Assembly: GCA_932294295.1 (NCBI GenBank)
Contig: OW028579.1
Coordinates: 558,001-622,000 of the forward strand
Direction: 5' to 3'
Origin: Alitta virens
Lineage: Eukaryota; Annelida; Polychaeta; Phyllodocida; Nereididae
DNA length: 64,000 bases
The stretch's first letter is position 1, and the number at the start of each line of letters is the position of its first letter. Under the pieces are notes generated by a model that saw nothing but the letters and a program-made list of their open reading frames with translations, was not told the DNA's origin and did not search any database. This document shows positions 51,016-63,056 of this stretch, piece by piece. The position numbers and the translations under genes were made by a program.

Positions 51016-54000
51016 TATTACTATATAGTTTATATCAGCTGCACAATAACCTATGGCTGAGCAGGGAGGGTGAGCGAAAAACCTGCAGCAAGCATCAGCA
51101 CCAGCGAAAGATCTTTATCAGGTTTTCAGTTTACATTGGGTCTTCCAATACTTTTTTAAATTGGTTCTCAAAAAGGCTTATATTGGGCCAATGACAATGC
51201 TTGCAGTACAAACTTTCTTTAAGCAACATAATGCATGAAAGTTTGGCCAAAAAAGCTTTTGTAGAGCTTTTGAAATGTACTATTTCCTTATTAAGTGAGT
51301 CACATTTATCATTATCAAGATATGTGGACATTAATCAAATAGCAAAAGTAACAAAACTAATTGAAATCTGGGTTTTAGTTATACTCGACAATTAAGTTAT
51401 GTTTGCATTGGAAAGAGGACAAATCTCAAACCTTTAAAATGTAATGGGCATACAACAAAGACAAGCTTGTAGAGGGAAAGAAAACATTTACAAGGCCCTA
51501 CACTAGTGGAAAAGCAAAATATGAGTTAGACTAGTATTTCATAAATATAATTGTATTTTTTATTGTCCATTACACCCCTCAAGCAGTCTCAACTGACTTT
51601 ACAGTTATATACTCTTGGCAGGCCTAAAAATTGAGTAACACCAGGAGGGGGCACTAAGGTACTTTAAAGGTAAAATCACTGTCACGCCAGAAGCTTAATG
51701 ACCATAGGGCCTGCCTCTAATTGAGGGGCAATTGTGCAACAAAATGGTTGAAATATACTAATTTATCAGTTTTCACATTTATTTGCATTGCATGAGTATG
51801 ATATTAGGTGGACATAAGTCGTATGAATAATGCACAAGTTTTATTGAATCAGATGGACAGTTGTAGAGAAATTGCTGTTTTAATGCCACTTGAAGTGTGT
51901 GCTGCTTATCTTAATATTTAGCAGACAAGCCACAGCAAGCCGTGAATATATTTTACTGGCCATACTATTTACTATCATCTAAGCCTAATTTGATTGTATT
52001 TGTGAGTTTTATAATGACAGTGTTAAAGACTCATTCTTAAATCAGTCTCTGTCAACAATGGTTTGAATTTAATGGGAGACGTTTCTAATTGTAGACCACA
52101 AAACTGGCTTTAACAACCTAATAAGATAAATACATTATTGTGCAAATAACCGTTTCTGCATCAGGGAGTTCCAGGCAATGAGCAAGAGATTCAACTGCAT
52201 GTGAGGGCCACTGCCAGCTCACCATTAATTGTAAATAAAAGAAGATATTATTGCCCTGGTGCTCAATTGCCTAATAAGACTATTTCAAAGTCCAACTCCG
52301 CGAAAACCTGTGAAATCTGAATAAATGAAGACTCTCATTAGAGCATTGTACCGATTTATATGCATGTCATACATGCATGGGATTAAAAAAGCTACACAAA
52401 CTACACTATTTGAAACCTATTCTATTCAAAGTTTTAGACCTGTCATTATCGGTGCCATTGTGTTCCAGTCTGATCCAGAAACGAAAATGATTGACTTTTA
52501 AAATTGAATTTTTGGCTAATTTCAAAAAAAGTAACAGAGATATGTTAAAATGACTATAAAAAGGAACAACTAGGTAGCAATTGAAGAGTATTGGTAGATA
52601 TAAGTGTTAAGATTGAGTTCTGCTCTAGAAAGAATAAGTATTGGATACTGCTAGCTTAGTGCAATATTTAGTCAGCATTTCAATGCAGTTGAGACAGGCA
52701 TGGATCAAGTATATGTTATAAACTGCAATATTTAGGTAATTTCCAAATGACTTAAAAGGATGAACTAACATTTTAGCAAGTGTATGTATCAGTCTTGGAG
52801 AAGGATCTTATATTCTGATTCATAATGCTGTTTAAGATGAGGTAAAGTGAACAGTGTAAATTTAAATTTTGATAGTTTGGGGAGTTTATAGAATCTTATA
52901 GTATTATTTTATGATAACAAATAAAGATAACTATACCATGTTTAGTATCAATTTAAATAAAATTGTAAGCTTGTTTCATTTATAATCCAAAGAATTTGAT
53001 AAAGATCAATTGTGTAAAAACAAGTTTAAACATTATGCATGTTTGTGAGGAAAATAACTAGAGGAGTTTATGTGATTTGAAGTATCTTCATTAATGAGTT
53101 TAGCAACAAACCCAGATGGTCTGCATGATTATCTGTGATGGTGTGGATAAAGTGACACCAGCTGGATTTAAAATTTTTTTTTGGGGTGGGGGGGGGAGGA
53201 GGCAAAATAACATATGAGCAATCAGGAAAGAAACAACAATAAGAAATACAACAAAGAGCTATAGTTACAGACGGTTCCAGCCACCAAATTTAAGTGTATA
53301 CATATAGAGGTTAAAATTATTAGTTTAGATCATCCACTCTTTACAAAATAAAATCAACATCTTTTATAGGTATAGCTTGAAGTTATTTTTTACATATATC
53401 ATACATATTTAGAATGACTGATTAATTGCTTATTTTTGAATACTGAGATACAACATTTATAGTGCAGCCCTGACATGTGTTCAAAAATGCTGCATCACTC
53501 ACATAATCCAAAATTTTCTCAGAGAATCTCACAGTCCCCTTATCAAGGGTGAGGGCCATTAAAGAGGGCCATTAAAATGGCTCATGGACCATCAGACAGA
53601 CATTAAGAAAACACAAACAACTCAACTCTTAATGATAAACACATGTTCTCATCCCGCCCACATGGGTTCGTATCATGACTTAATTTAGCAGTGAAAATCC
53701 TATTTTAACATTTTCATTTTAGACAGGACCGTATGCATGAATACAATTGTGTGTTTTTATTTTCAAAGTCAGTTTGACCTATATGTCAAAATAATACAAT
53801 TAACAAACCAATGTAACTAGTTATAATACAGCTACCATAATTAATGAAAATATGCCAGCTATGGACAAGTCCATAACAATAAAAGTCCATCAAAGAAAAA
53901 TTACATCATTGCATTGCACCTGTATTAATATACATTAGTATCTAAATATTGTACCAGTACCTAAAATCATAACATAATGATTATTTTGATATGGTACACA

Positions 54001-54516
54001 GCTAACTGTTTTTATATGCACCACAGTTGTTGATTAAGCAATGGTTACACACTTGAGAAATTCTATACATGTATATGCCCATTTACATTCGGTACTGAGT
54101 AAATTAAGTAACAGTATTTGGCAGGAAGTTGATGTGCCTCATTATAGCTGGAAGAGGAGGGGGGGGGGGGGCACAGGAGAGGAATTACCCAAAATGAGTA
54201 CACTGGACCATGCTCTGACCATGTGGCAGATTGGCAACATTGAATACCATATTTACTTGAATAAACACTCCTCAAATAGAAGCCCAGGGAATCTGCCTTC
54301 CCAAAAAAATATACAAATAGGTAACATCCTTGAAATTCAGGTCTTTCAGAGTTTTTTTCATAGGGTCTTGCATTTCTTGTTTTCTGTTGCCCTAAAATAA
54401 TAAAAGCCCAATCATACTGCACATTTATTTTAATCATAAGAGCTTGTAATTTTTGGATTAACTGTGATGTTTTTTTAAACTTTCACAGGAAAGTAAGCAG
54501 GATATATAAATCATAC
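51016..54516. other. No gene recognised
   Basis: AT-rich noncoding DNA with few repeats. There are poly-G runs at 53188 and 54159. Short frames near 51131-51395 and 54041-54437 overlap on both strands and have no motif. Confidence 0.45.
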
Positions 54517-54728
54517 CATGGAGTCACTAGAGTGGCTCATGATCATACTCCCATGCAGCTACACTGCCCACTCAGACCACTATAATTTAAACAACCCAAT
54601 TTTAATGACCAGCCAAGCAGATCACCAGGGTGGGGTTTGAGGGATGTTGCATCTTCAAAATATAATGACTGAGTCATAATTGAATACAGGCCTAGGTTAT
54701 AACACTAGCCAGCTAGCTAACCTGGATA

Positions 54729-54898
54729 ATGATTGATTGATTGATTTGATAACTAACACCCTGGTTGATTGATTGTTGATTGATTGTTGATTGATTGTTG
54801 ATTGATTGATTGATTGATTTATTGCTGTAAAACATATAATTCATTGACTGATTGATTGATTGAGAATGATAGATAGATAGATAGATAGATAGATATTG
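54729..54898. repeat. TTGA and GATA microsatellites
   Basis: Interrupted TTGA units, then about six GATA units. Confidence 0.9.
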
Positions 54899-55444
54899 AT
54901 AAATAATGCTTGTAACAAAATTTAGCCACAGCAAAGTCATTACAGTTGACCACATACTCAAATTAGGCAGTTGACCACAAATCCTAGACAATGCAGTGAT
55001 TGTTTAAAACATCAACACCTACAATTGGCTTTTAAGGGGGTGAAGTCAGATCATCACTTGACCTAGCATAGCAGTTTGAGAGTGCCGTGTTGTGAAGGCT
55101 TTGACTTGCCAGGGTGTTGTAAATGGGAATCTCTTTTTTCAACATATACACATTTAATGTATCAGCCCCCAAATTACAGTGTACTGTAAATGATAACTGT
55201 GGTTCACCTTTGCCTTATTGCATATGATTTACAATTGCAATAATGAAAATTCTGGATTTACAAAAAAGGAATTTGGAGGGTTGTTAGGGCAAGGAGTCAC
55301 CAGTGATTTCAGGTTTGGGTATCTTTCCACTTAGTTGCACAATTGCAAACTTCGGCCTGCCCTTTTTGGAACATTTGGTGGCCCTTAAAAGGGCCGAGGG
55401 TTGTTAGCTCTGATAAGAGCTGGATGTTGTGATGCCCTTTTTGC

Positions 55445-55930
55445 TCACAGGTGCATCTGAGAAGCCCACATATGCAGTGCCCTTTCAGTGGTTTTGGTCG
55501 TCAGGTGGAGTCCATCTCTCAGGGTCCAAATCAGCCTTGGGTTCTTCAGTGTGGTGTAATTGCCTCTTATATGTCTGTTCAGGCCCTTTAGTCCACCTGG
55601 TAACTTGTGGCTCAAACAGGGGTAGTGCATTACCTGTGCAAATCGCACTTCTGCAGCAAGGTCTTTGCAGGCTCTGACAGCCCTTTGCAGGTCTTGGTGG
55701 AGTCTCTGAACATCAGTGGAGTCTCTGTTGTTTACTCCTGCAGCTATTACGATGGCTTGCAGCTTGGGCCCTCTATACTTTTGTAGAACATTTGCCACAT
55801 CATGCATCCTTGCACCGGGAAAGCACTGGACATGCATTCCATTCGGAATCCTATGCACTGTCTTAAACAAGGAATCCGTCACAACCAAAACTTCTGTTTT
55901 CACTGGTGTCAAACACCACCCAGTCTTCAT
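55445..55930 (-). CDS. SGNH/GDSL-like hydrolase domain, 161 codons, probably an exon or transposon ORF
   Basis: The frame carries the blocks of the SGNH hydrolase fold. LVVTDSLF has the nucleophile S20 in TDS rather than the usual GDS. FPGARMHDV supplies the block II Gly (G39). IAAGVNNRD replaces GxND and keeps Asn. RDGLHLT supplies the Asp139-x2-His142 pair. The fold acts on esters such as acyl or acetyl groups. Similar domains occur in ORF1 of some CR1-type LINEs and in other transposon ORFs. The stop codon follows a good donor-like CACCT|GTGAGC, so the frame may be an exon of a longer spliced gene. I see no other exon with confidence. It lies between two copies of the sequence CATGGAGTCACTAG (54517 and 56021). 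Confidence 0.65.
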   Translation of the reverse strand: MKTGWCLTPVKTEVLVVTDSLFKTVHRIPNGMHVQCFPGARMHDVANVLQKYRGPKLQAIVIAAGVNNRDSTDVQRLHQDLQRAVRACKDLAAEVRFAQVMHYPCLSHKLPGGLKGLNRHIRGNYTTLKNPRLIWTLRDGLHLTTKTTERALHMWASQMHL

Positions 55931-56044
55931 CCCAGTTCTTTGGTGTATATAAGGTTATATAAGGACAACAACATTTCATCATTTATTTAATTTACATCAA
56001 CACATGTTACATGCTTTAACCATGGAGTCACTAGTGACTCCATG

Positions 56045-56396
56045 TTTTAACAAAGTATTGAAATTGAAATGGTTTGGAAAAAAACGTGCACTAGCACAAA
56101 AGCTAATCTACTACAGTCATGCACTTGTTGCAATGAATATCTAGTTGGAATTCATCATATCAAGCTGTAACCATCCATGTCAAAAGAGTATTAAGCCCCT
56201 GTCTCACATAGCCTGTTTTGCCGTAGTGAACCCGTAGTATACATAACTGTTATGCAACAGCTTTTTTCGATGGTTTGGCTACGGATTCTGGAAGCAAAAA
56301 TGGTGACTTGGCGGGTTCTACCGGTCATATAGTTCATACTGATTCCATATGTGTTGTCAGATCGAAAATATACCAAATATTAAGCGAGGTATTCTG
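56045..56396. other. No gene recognised
   Basis: Short noncoding stretch between the palindrome and the CTAT array. Confidence 0.45.
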
Positions 56397-56414
56397 TATT
56401 GTATAATAAGCATA

Positions 56415-56895
56415 TAAATCTGTCTGTCTCTCTAAACTATCTATCAATCTATCTTTCTAAACATCTATCTACATATCTATATATCAATCAATCTATCTTT
56501 CTAAACATCTATCTACATATCTACATATCAATCAATCTATCTTTCTAAACATCTATCTACATATCTACATATCAATCAATCTATCTTTCTAAACATCTAT
56601 CTACATATCTACATATCTATTCATCTATCTATCTATCTATCCATAGGCATAGGAGGCACCTTTCTTTTGGGGGGGGGGGGGCAAGGTCATCTTGCCCGAA
56701 TTTTAAAGCTTTTATTAGAACCCCTTTATGCCCGAATTTTTCAACTTTTTGCCCGAATTTTTGGCTTTCCTGGACACTTGGGGGGGCAATTGCCCCCCCT
56801 GCCCCCCCCCACCTCCTACGCCTATGTATCTATCTATCTGTCTATCTATCTAACTATCTATCTACATATCTGTCTATCTATCTAACTATCTACAT
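56415..56895. repeat. CTAT array with 44-bp sub-repeats, interrupted by a MITE
   Basis: The left part repeats a unit of the type ATCAATCTATCTTTCTAAAC followed by ATCTATCTACATATCTACAT about four times. The array stops at the MITE at 56642 and resumes at 56827 with CTATCTATCTG units. Confidence 0.85.
56642..56826. mobile_element. 185-bp MITE inserted in the CTAT array
   Basis: The left end CATAGGCATAGGAGG and the right end, whose complement is CATAGGCGTAGGAGG, are terminal inverted repeats. Just inside are a 13-G run on the left and poly-C on the right, which can pair. The centre repeats GCCCGAATTTTT three times. It is non-coding. Confidence 0.7.
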
Positions 56896-57008
56896 TAAAG
56901 AACAGCGATTAATGTTGGGGGCATTTTTAACCTCTTTTTGCCCAGTATACCTTATTAAGCTTCCTCTTCTTATCTATCATATAAATTCTACACATTTTCC
57001 TGAACAAT

Positions 57009-58160
57009 TCAGTTTTTATTTGACGTAAATCGGACTAATATTAGGGGAGCAGCAGCCTTTTAAAGTATATACAACTCCCCTCCTTGCCTTGGCCTATTCC
57101 TTGACCTTAATTTAAGAAACATCTCTAATTTTGCCTTGGCCTTCTCACCTGACTTTCTTTAACTTAAAGACATTGATCTTTAACTCACCTGAAGATGTTT
57201 GACAGTGCAAAACTTCAACTTGCAATTACTTGGTTTCTATACATGATAGAACAGTGCGATTTTTTTCTAATTAGTTCATTTGCAACATTCTTATCATCTA
57301 TAAACTATATTGATACAGTACGGGCACGGACGTTTGTGGGAGCACCACTGTTTGCCTCCGCCAACATAGCTGCCTTCTCAGACAAATATCTCGCTTAATT
57401 TTGAGCCTATTTTCGATCCAAAAACGTGTATGGAATCACTATGAACTATACTACAATTCAGTTTTTACTTGACGAAAATCGGACATATATGAAGGGAGCA
57501 GCAGCCTTTTAAAGTATATACAAGCCCCCCTCCCTGCTGACGCTGGAAGCAGTCGGCAAGTCACCAGTGTATAATAAATTAAACATCATTTGAGCATGTA
57601 TCAAGCACTTAATTTCTGCACTAATTTAATATAAATACATTGGATTTCAATCAGATTATTTTCCTTAGTGAATACATAAGAAAGAAATGCAAACCTCATG
57701 TGTGGTGTTTAAGGTTAGGCCACTGAATAGCCTTTGAATGTGGAAATAAATATTTTGGCAGTGTTTATGGCATAAACATTCATTCACAGTATAAAGGATA
57801 TTCATGTTCACAAGATCACAATGACAGGTAAAGATATGGAAATTATGAATATAAAACAAATACATAAAGAAGGTGCTCAGGAATATGTTGTATTTTTATA
57901 ATTAACACTATTCAACAATAATTTAATGTCTTCCATCTAGACACCAGGCATTCATCATTATTTTTCTTGTTTAGCTAATAACATGACACAGGCACTTCAG
58001 TGAGAAACACTTTTTGCCTTGGCCTAGATCTTTGGCCTTGCCCTATATTTAGACAAAACTTCAATTTGCAATTACTGGTCTTATATACATGATAGCAAAA
58101 TGTGTTTTTTTTCTAAATAGTTCATTTGTAGCTATCTTATCATATCATTTAAACACAATA
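57009..58160. repeat. Two interleaved dispersed repeats, each present twice
   Basis: Repeat A, at about 57009-57092 and 57452-57535, shares GCAGCAGCCTTTTAAAGTAT and a preceding TTGACGNAAATCGGAC. Repeat B, at about 57203-57300 and 58047-58150, shares TTGCAATTACTGG, TATACATGATAG and TAGTTCATTTG. This points to a duplicated or multi-copy noncoding element. Confidence 0.6.
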
Positions 58161-58254
58161 TGATATACCTAATTTATGAGAAAGAAATACTGATGACAAC
58201 CCTGAGGTTTACGTCACTGAATCTACAATTTGCAAGTGATATTTAAGGTAGACC

Positions 58255-58600
58255 AATAAAACCACTGTCTGGCTGCCTAAATGACTGACTAGTTGTCGGC
58301 TGGCATGTTTTGCTGTGCTGACTGATTGACAGACATACTTGACTGAACTGACAGACTGAACAGATGAGCTTAACTGAGAGACAGTTCAGTCAGTTAAATC
58401 AGTCAGTTGAACTCAGTCAATTCTGTCTGACCGAATATATGACTGAATTAACTTTACTGTGAACATGACTAGGCTGTACTGACTGATTTGGCTGAACTGA
58501 CTGACTTTGCTGAAATGACAGACTAATGTAGAAGTAGTTATATGTAATAAAGAAAGAAAAAGAAAGAAAGAGAGAAAGAAGGAAATTAAAGAAAGAAAAC
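58255..58600. repeat. Degenerate TGACTGA repeat followed by AAAG tract
   Basis: TGACTGA-like words recur with many substitutions up to about 58530. A purine-rich GAAAGAAA tract follows (58548-58600). Confidence 0.75.
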
Positions 58601-59676
58601 AAAGCAAAGGAGTCACCCAGATCCTTGACATTATGGACATTGACTTAGCAAGAATTCAACCTGCATGGTTTTGATTTTACCTGCAGCTGATGGGGGTGAC
58701 AGGGGGGGGGGGGGGGGTGGGGTCCTGGAGGATGATTGACGGCCGATTTTCTTTGACATGCCAGACTCTTTGCGACACCGACTTTTCTGGAAATCATATC
58801 GGCTGCCCCACAGGATCATGTTCTGTTTGTTATTACAGGACAGATTCTATTGCTAAATGAGACCACAACAGGTTAGATCATTCACAAGATCTTTTGAACA
58901 CAAAACAAAACACAAATCTACAATATTATATCTGCTTTATTCTATGCACTTAAAGTTGAATTATTTTACAATAAAATGGAGATAGTATGAACATAATATA
59001 AAAAGTGTCACGACAATATGACCTCATGGAACTTAGGCTATGGTATGAATAGAGAAATTATAATATAGGAAGTTGTTACATTCTTTTTTTCTGTTCTTTA
59101 ATGCACAGTGTCATGCATAATTATAAGTAAGTGAACCCAAACTCTATTTTTTATTTAATTTGTATTAGGTTTTTAAACTAAAAAAGACAAAACAATATAA
59201 TATCAAATTTGTCTGCCCTAACTAAATCTAGAGTAATAAACCATCACTTTGTAGATGATCTGGTTTGCTTTTATTTATAAAATTTAATAAATGTCTTCAT
59301 TTTTCTTTTCTTTTTTCAGGGGGGAGGGGTGGGGGTGTATGTTTCTTCCAAGGTTTAATTATGCATAGAACTGTAAGGTCCAGCCTCTAGGTATTTATCT
59401 GAGCAAGGACCTGGCCTGGGTCATTTGGTGCATTTCCCCGAGCTGACACCTTTCATGGTGCCATTATGATAAGCCTGTGGTAAACATCCGGATACTACTG
59501 TAATGAATAACACATGTAGTTATAAGAACAATTCATGAGAGGGGTATAATTAAACCAAACTGAAATCAAACAATAATACAAAGATGTAGTACAGGTTATA
59601 TTTGAAATGCTAATGATGGATATCAATTAAGTTAGATACATAGCTATATTATCTGTATTTTGTGTGACATATTCAA
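58601..59676. other. No gene recognised
   Basis: Noncoding. There is a 16-G run at 58702-58717. Confidence 0.45.
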
Positions 59677-59770
59677 ACATGAAAAGACAAGTCATTTTTA
59701 TTGCAGCTGAGTCCAGCAGTTATAACATGAAAAGTCAAGTCATTTTTATTGCAGCTGAGTCCAGCAGTTA
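59677..59770. repeat. 47-bp tandem duplication
   Basis: The unit AACATGAAAAGNCAAGTCAT then TTTTATTGCAGCTGAGTCCA occurs twice head to tail with one substitution. Confidence 0.85.
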
Positions 59771-59960
59771 ATATATAATTTACCACAGCATTTATCAAAA
59801 TCACATAAACAAAAGGATCTTTAGAATTGAACAATATTATATATCTTACTTCAAACAGGTAATTGGAGCTAAAGAACAGTATTTTCCATGAGGTATTATT
59901 TTCTTAATTGGCAGATTTGTCACACCAGATTAGGTGTCTCACTAAACTTATGCATTGTTT

Positions 59961-59985
59961 CCCAGATTTTAGACTAAAATCTGGG
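59961..59985. repeat. Perfect palindrome with 12-bp arms
   Basis: CCCAGATTTTAG, one central A, then its exact complement. It extends with one mismatch on each side. Confidence 0.85.
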
Positions 59986-60279
59986 GAACTGGTTTTGAAA
60001 CATTACACAGCCCTACATATATCTTATTGTACATGATGGCTTTAGTCTGACATAACAAGGAAGAAAATTTAAAAATATGGTGCTATAGTTTCTGAGATAT
60101 TGGGTTTTTAATCTAGGTGTAATGGACATGTTTTTTCATTACCTCCACTGAGGGATGACCCAGTGTAAAACCCTTTACATATCATAACTGTACATCTTTT
60201 GCTGTTTTCAGTTAATTAACTGAAAAGTGTTTCAGTCTTTGTGTATGAATTTGGCCTTTATGACATAGGGGGCCTATGG

Positions 60280-60390
60280 GGTGGTGGAGGGGGGTGGGGG
60301 TGGAAGTGGTCATCAGCCATTGGTCAGTTCAGAGTGGCAGGGGGGGGGGGGGGTGGTAATCAGCCATTGGTCAGTTCAGAGTGGCTGGAT
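60280..60390. repeat. G-rich tandem duplication
   Basis: ATCAGCCATTGGTCAGTTCA followed by GAGTGGC occurs twice, about 48 bp apart, each copy beside a poly-G tract. Confidence 0.8.
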
Positions 60391-60420
60391 TCTAGTGTGA
60401 GAAATATCTATCACAACCAT

Positions 60421-60700
60421 CATTCACTTGTTTGGATATCCTTCTGAGTGGACAGCATTTGAGCAATTCGTTTGATAATCATTTACTTGCCTGGATATCC
60501 TTCTGAGTAGACAGCATTTGAGCAATTCGTTTGATAATCATTTACTTGCCTGGATACCCTTCTAAGTGGACTGCATTTCGGCAATTTTGTTGATAATCAT
60601 TTACTTGCTTGGATACCCTTCTAAGTTTCAGCAGTTTGTTTGATAATCATTCACTTGCTTGGATATCTTTCTTAGTAGACTTCATTTCAGAAATTTGATA
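60421..60700. repeat. 59-bp minisatellite, about 4.5 units
   Basis: Units begin CATTTACTTGCCTGGATATC and continue CTTCTGAGT, GGACAGCATTTGAGCAATT, CGTTTGATAAT. Starts lie at 60421, 60480, 60539, 60598 and 60648, the last interval being shortened by a deletion. Confidence 0.9.
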
Positions 60701-62937
60701 GACTTTTACACAGGACTGATCGTCTTTTCACCAGGGGACTTTCTTCTAATCTTCTTCTAATTGGATCACTGTCAACAGAACTCTACTATGCAAAGGTAAG
60801 GTGTTTAAAATAATTCATTTTTTCTAATGCCTCCCAGAAAGTTAATCACGTTGTAGCCCTTCTCATGTTCCAACACTTGTAAAAATATGCAATCTAACTT
60901 ATGATTCATCTATTATAATGCGACGGGTACACAGATTGGCACAGTTACATAACAATTAACTCATGTTTTCATTATCATTTACTTTATAACATGGTTATAT
61001 GTGTAAATCCATATTACAGTTTCCTAAATATTTAGGCAACATTATGATACAATTTGATCCATAGGTATATACCATTGAATCATTATTTGATAATTTTAGT
61101 ATACACATGTCCTTACAGCCTAACAGAGCATTGGGGCAAGATTGTAGTGCCAGGGTGTCAGGAGGGAAAGAGTACTAGAGGTTCATTGGGTGATAAACTA
61201 ACTGATTATGACTGATAGGTTACAGCTGCAGGAACCACTTCTTTGAAGTTGACAGTGGATGGGGGGGGGGGGACATATCCCAATCTTATTAAAAACTTGT
61301 CATCCTGCTTTAATGCATTCTCAAGGCTGACCATTATATAATTAAAGCTATAATATTTTCAATGATATGCACTGAAAATCTTTATTTTCTGTTAATGACT
61401 AACATCTTACACATTTGACCATTCTAACTGAAAGGTCAGCTTTATCCCAGAACTTAGACTTAGGCATGTCATGATGACACAGACTAAGTCTAAGTTCACT
61501 GTCATGGGAAATTATGTTTCTGACTATGAAGTTAGTTGTAGTCAATATGACTCATGCAATATTTAATAAATATGAGTTTTTTTTTTGCCCTGACAATATT
61601 AAGGCATTTATGAGACAAATGTGAGAATCATAGATTAATCAAAACATCAAAATATTTGTAAGCCTGGCCATCAAACTATGTGTTGAAGATGTGACTCTCT
61701 GAGCTGCAGCTGTTGCTATGCGTTGCTAGGGAGGGGCGTTCCAGAACACCCAAACTGGAAGGTCTGATATGACAGGCCAAAGGGGGTTGCTAGGGGTTGC
61801 TAAGGAGGGTGTGGCCTAAAACGAAACTGGGACAGGGTATTTGCATCGTTTTCAACTTAAGATAATAATAATGCAATCAAATTAAAGACTTTACAAATAT
61901 GCCACTAACACATGAATTAAAATATATAAAAATTGCAGTCTTATGAGGTATTAACCATGAATAAAGATTAAAATATATTTAGAAACAAGTTTTTATAAAC
62001 CTAGGCATCAACACCAAGGGTATTTGAGTAGGACCAGGACCAATTCGCAGGCAAGCAGCCTGCCCCCTTTGCCGGATGTTTTTTTGTCATTTATACGAAT
62101 AATACTGCATCTACAGCATTTTGCTTGGCCTTACAACATGTATCTATGATAGAGGCATCCGTGGATCTGCTTAACATATATTTACATTAAATATTTATGT
62201 AGTTATTAAGATAGAACCGCCAGGGAGGGGGGGGGGGGGGCAGGTTTGCCTTGGGACAAAAGTTGTTACTGTCATAGGGCCCAAGTTTTCATAATTTCAG
62301 ATTGGGAATATCACAATAGATACCCTCAGATATTACTTTAATATTAAAAAAAGGTAACAATGCAAAAAATATCATAAATGATGTGAAAACTTTGAATTAA
62401 GACCAGCTATAATTTGAAAAGCAATACTCATGCACTGAAAGTTTTTACATAGACCTGGTCAAAATTATTACTTTGTTTTAATTTTATGACAAAACTAGTT
62501 ACCTGATTGTTATGTAATGTCTCAATAATATATAGTCTGATGCTTACACTATCCAGCTGCCAGAGGCAGATTTATGATGAGAATAAAAGACTTGGGAGTC
62601 CTGCACCTTTTAATATACCTTACTTGTGTGGGATATAACTTATTTTGCACTCCATTATACGTTAAGAAATATGTTCATAGGTCACAGAACTGATCATAAT
62701 ATGAGTGAGGTTTCGTATTAAGCCATAAGTATAGTGCTATTATTTTAAGTTTGGTTACACCTCATTGACCACTGAAAAGTGTGTCAGTTTAATATTAGTA
62801 TTCACCACGTGAACATGGAGAGTGGATCATAAGAAAACTACAATAGAACCACGCAAGTATGACCATATTTTTCTGCAAATACAACTGGTCTTAATGGCAA
62901 GGAAAAATATTTATATAAACTAAAAGCCTTAATAGTG
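60701..62937. other. No gene recognised
   Basis: AT-rich. It contains a 12-G run at 61261, a 14-G run at 62227, the inverted repeat at 61450-61497 and a GGGTTGCTAGGGGTTGCTA duplication near 61785. Confidence 0.45.
61450..61497. repeat. Perfect 14-bp inverted repeat
   Basis: GAACTTAGACTTAG (61450-61463) and CTAAGTCTAAGTTC (61484-61497) with a 20-nt loop that itself contains CATGTCATGATG. Confidence 0.85.
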
Positions 62938-63056
62938 AGGTGCCTTTGAAACTGAGGTGGTCTCTATAGTGAAATGGTCTTTATAGTAAGATGGCCTTAA
63001 TAGATAGGTGGTCTTGATAAAGAGGTGATCTAAATGGAGAGGTGATCTTGATAAAT
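62938..63056. repeat. Short degenerate minisatellite, about 18-bp unit
   Basis: Six units of the type GAGGTGGTCTTTATAGT with substitutions. Confidence 0.75.

Larger units (their letters stand above)
54517..56044. mobile_element. Possible element bounded by CATGGAGTCACTAG palindromes, containing the SGNH ORF
   Basis: At 56021-56044 is a perfect 24-bp palindrome with the half-site CATGGAGTCACT. At 54517-54541 the same 14-mer CATGGAGTCACTAG is followed by a decayed second half (AGTGGCTCATG). The SGNH frame at 55445-55930 and a TTGA/GATA microsatellite (54729-54898) lie between them. Whether these mark the ends of one element is unproven. Confidence 0.3.

Noticed and set aside
55429..55990. Plus-strand frames opposite the SGNH ORF
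   Set aside because: They are shadows of the minus-strand frame, which alone carries catalytic motifs.
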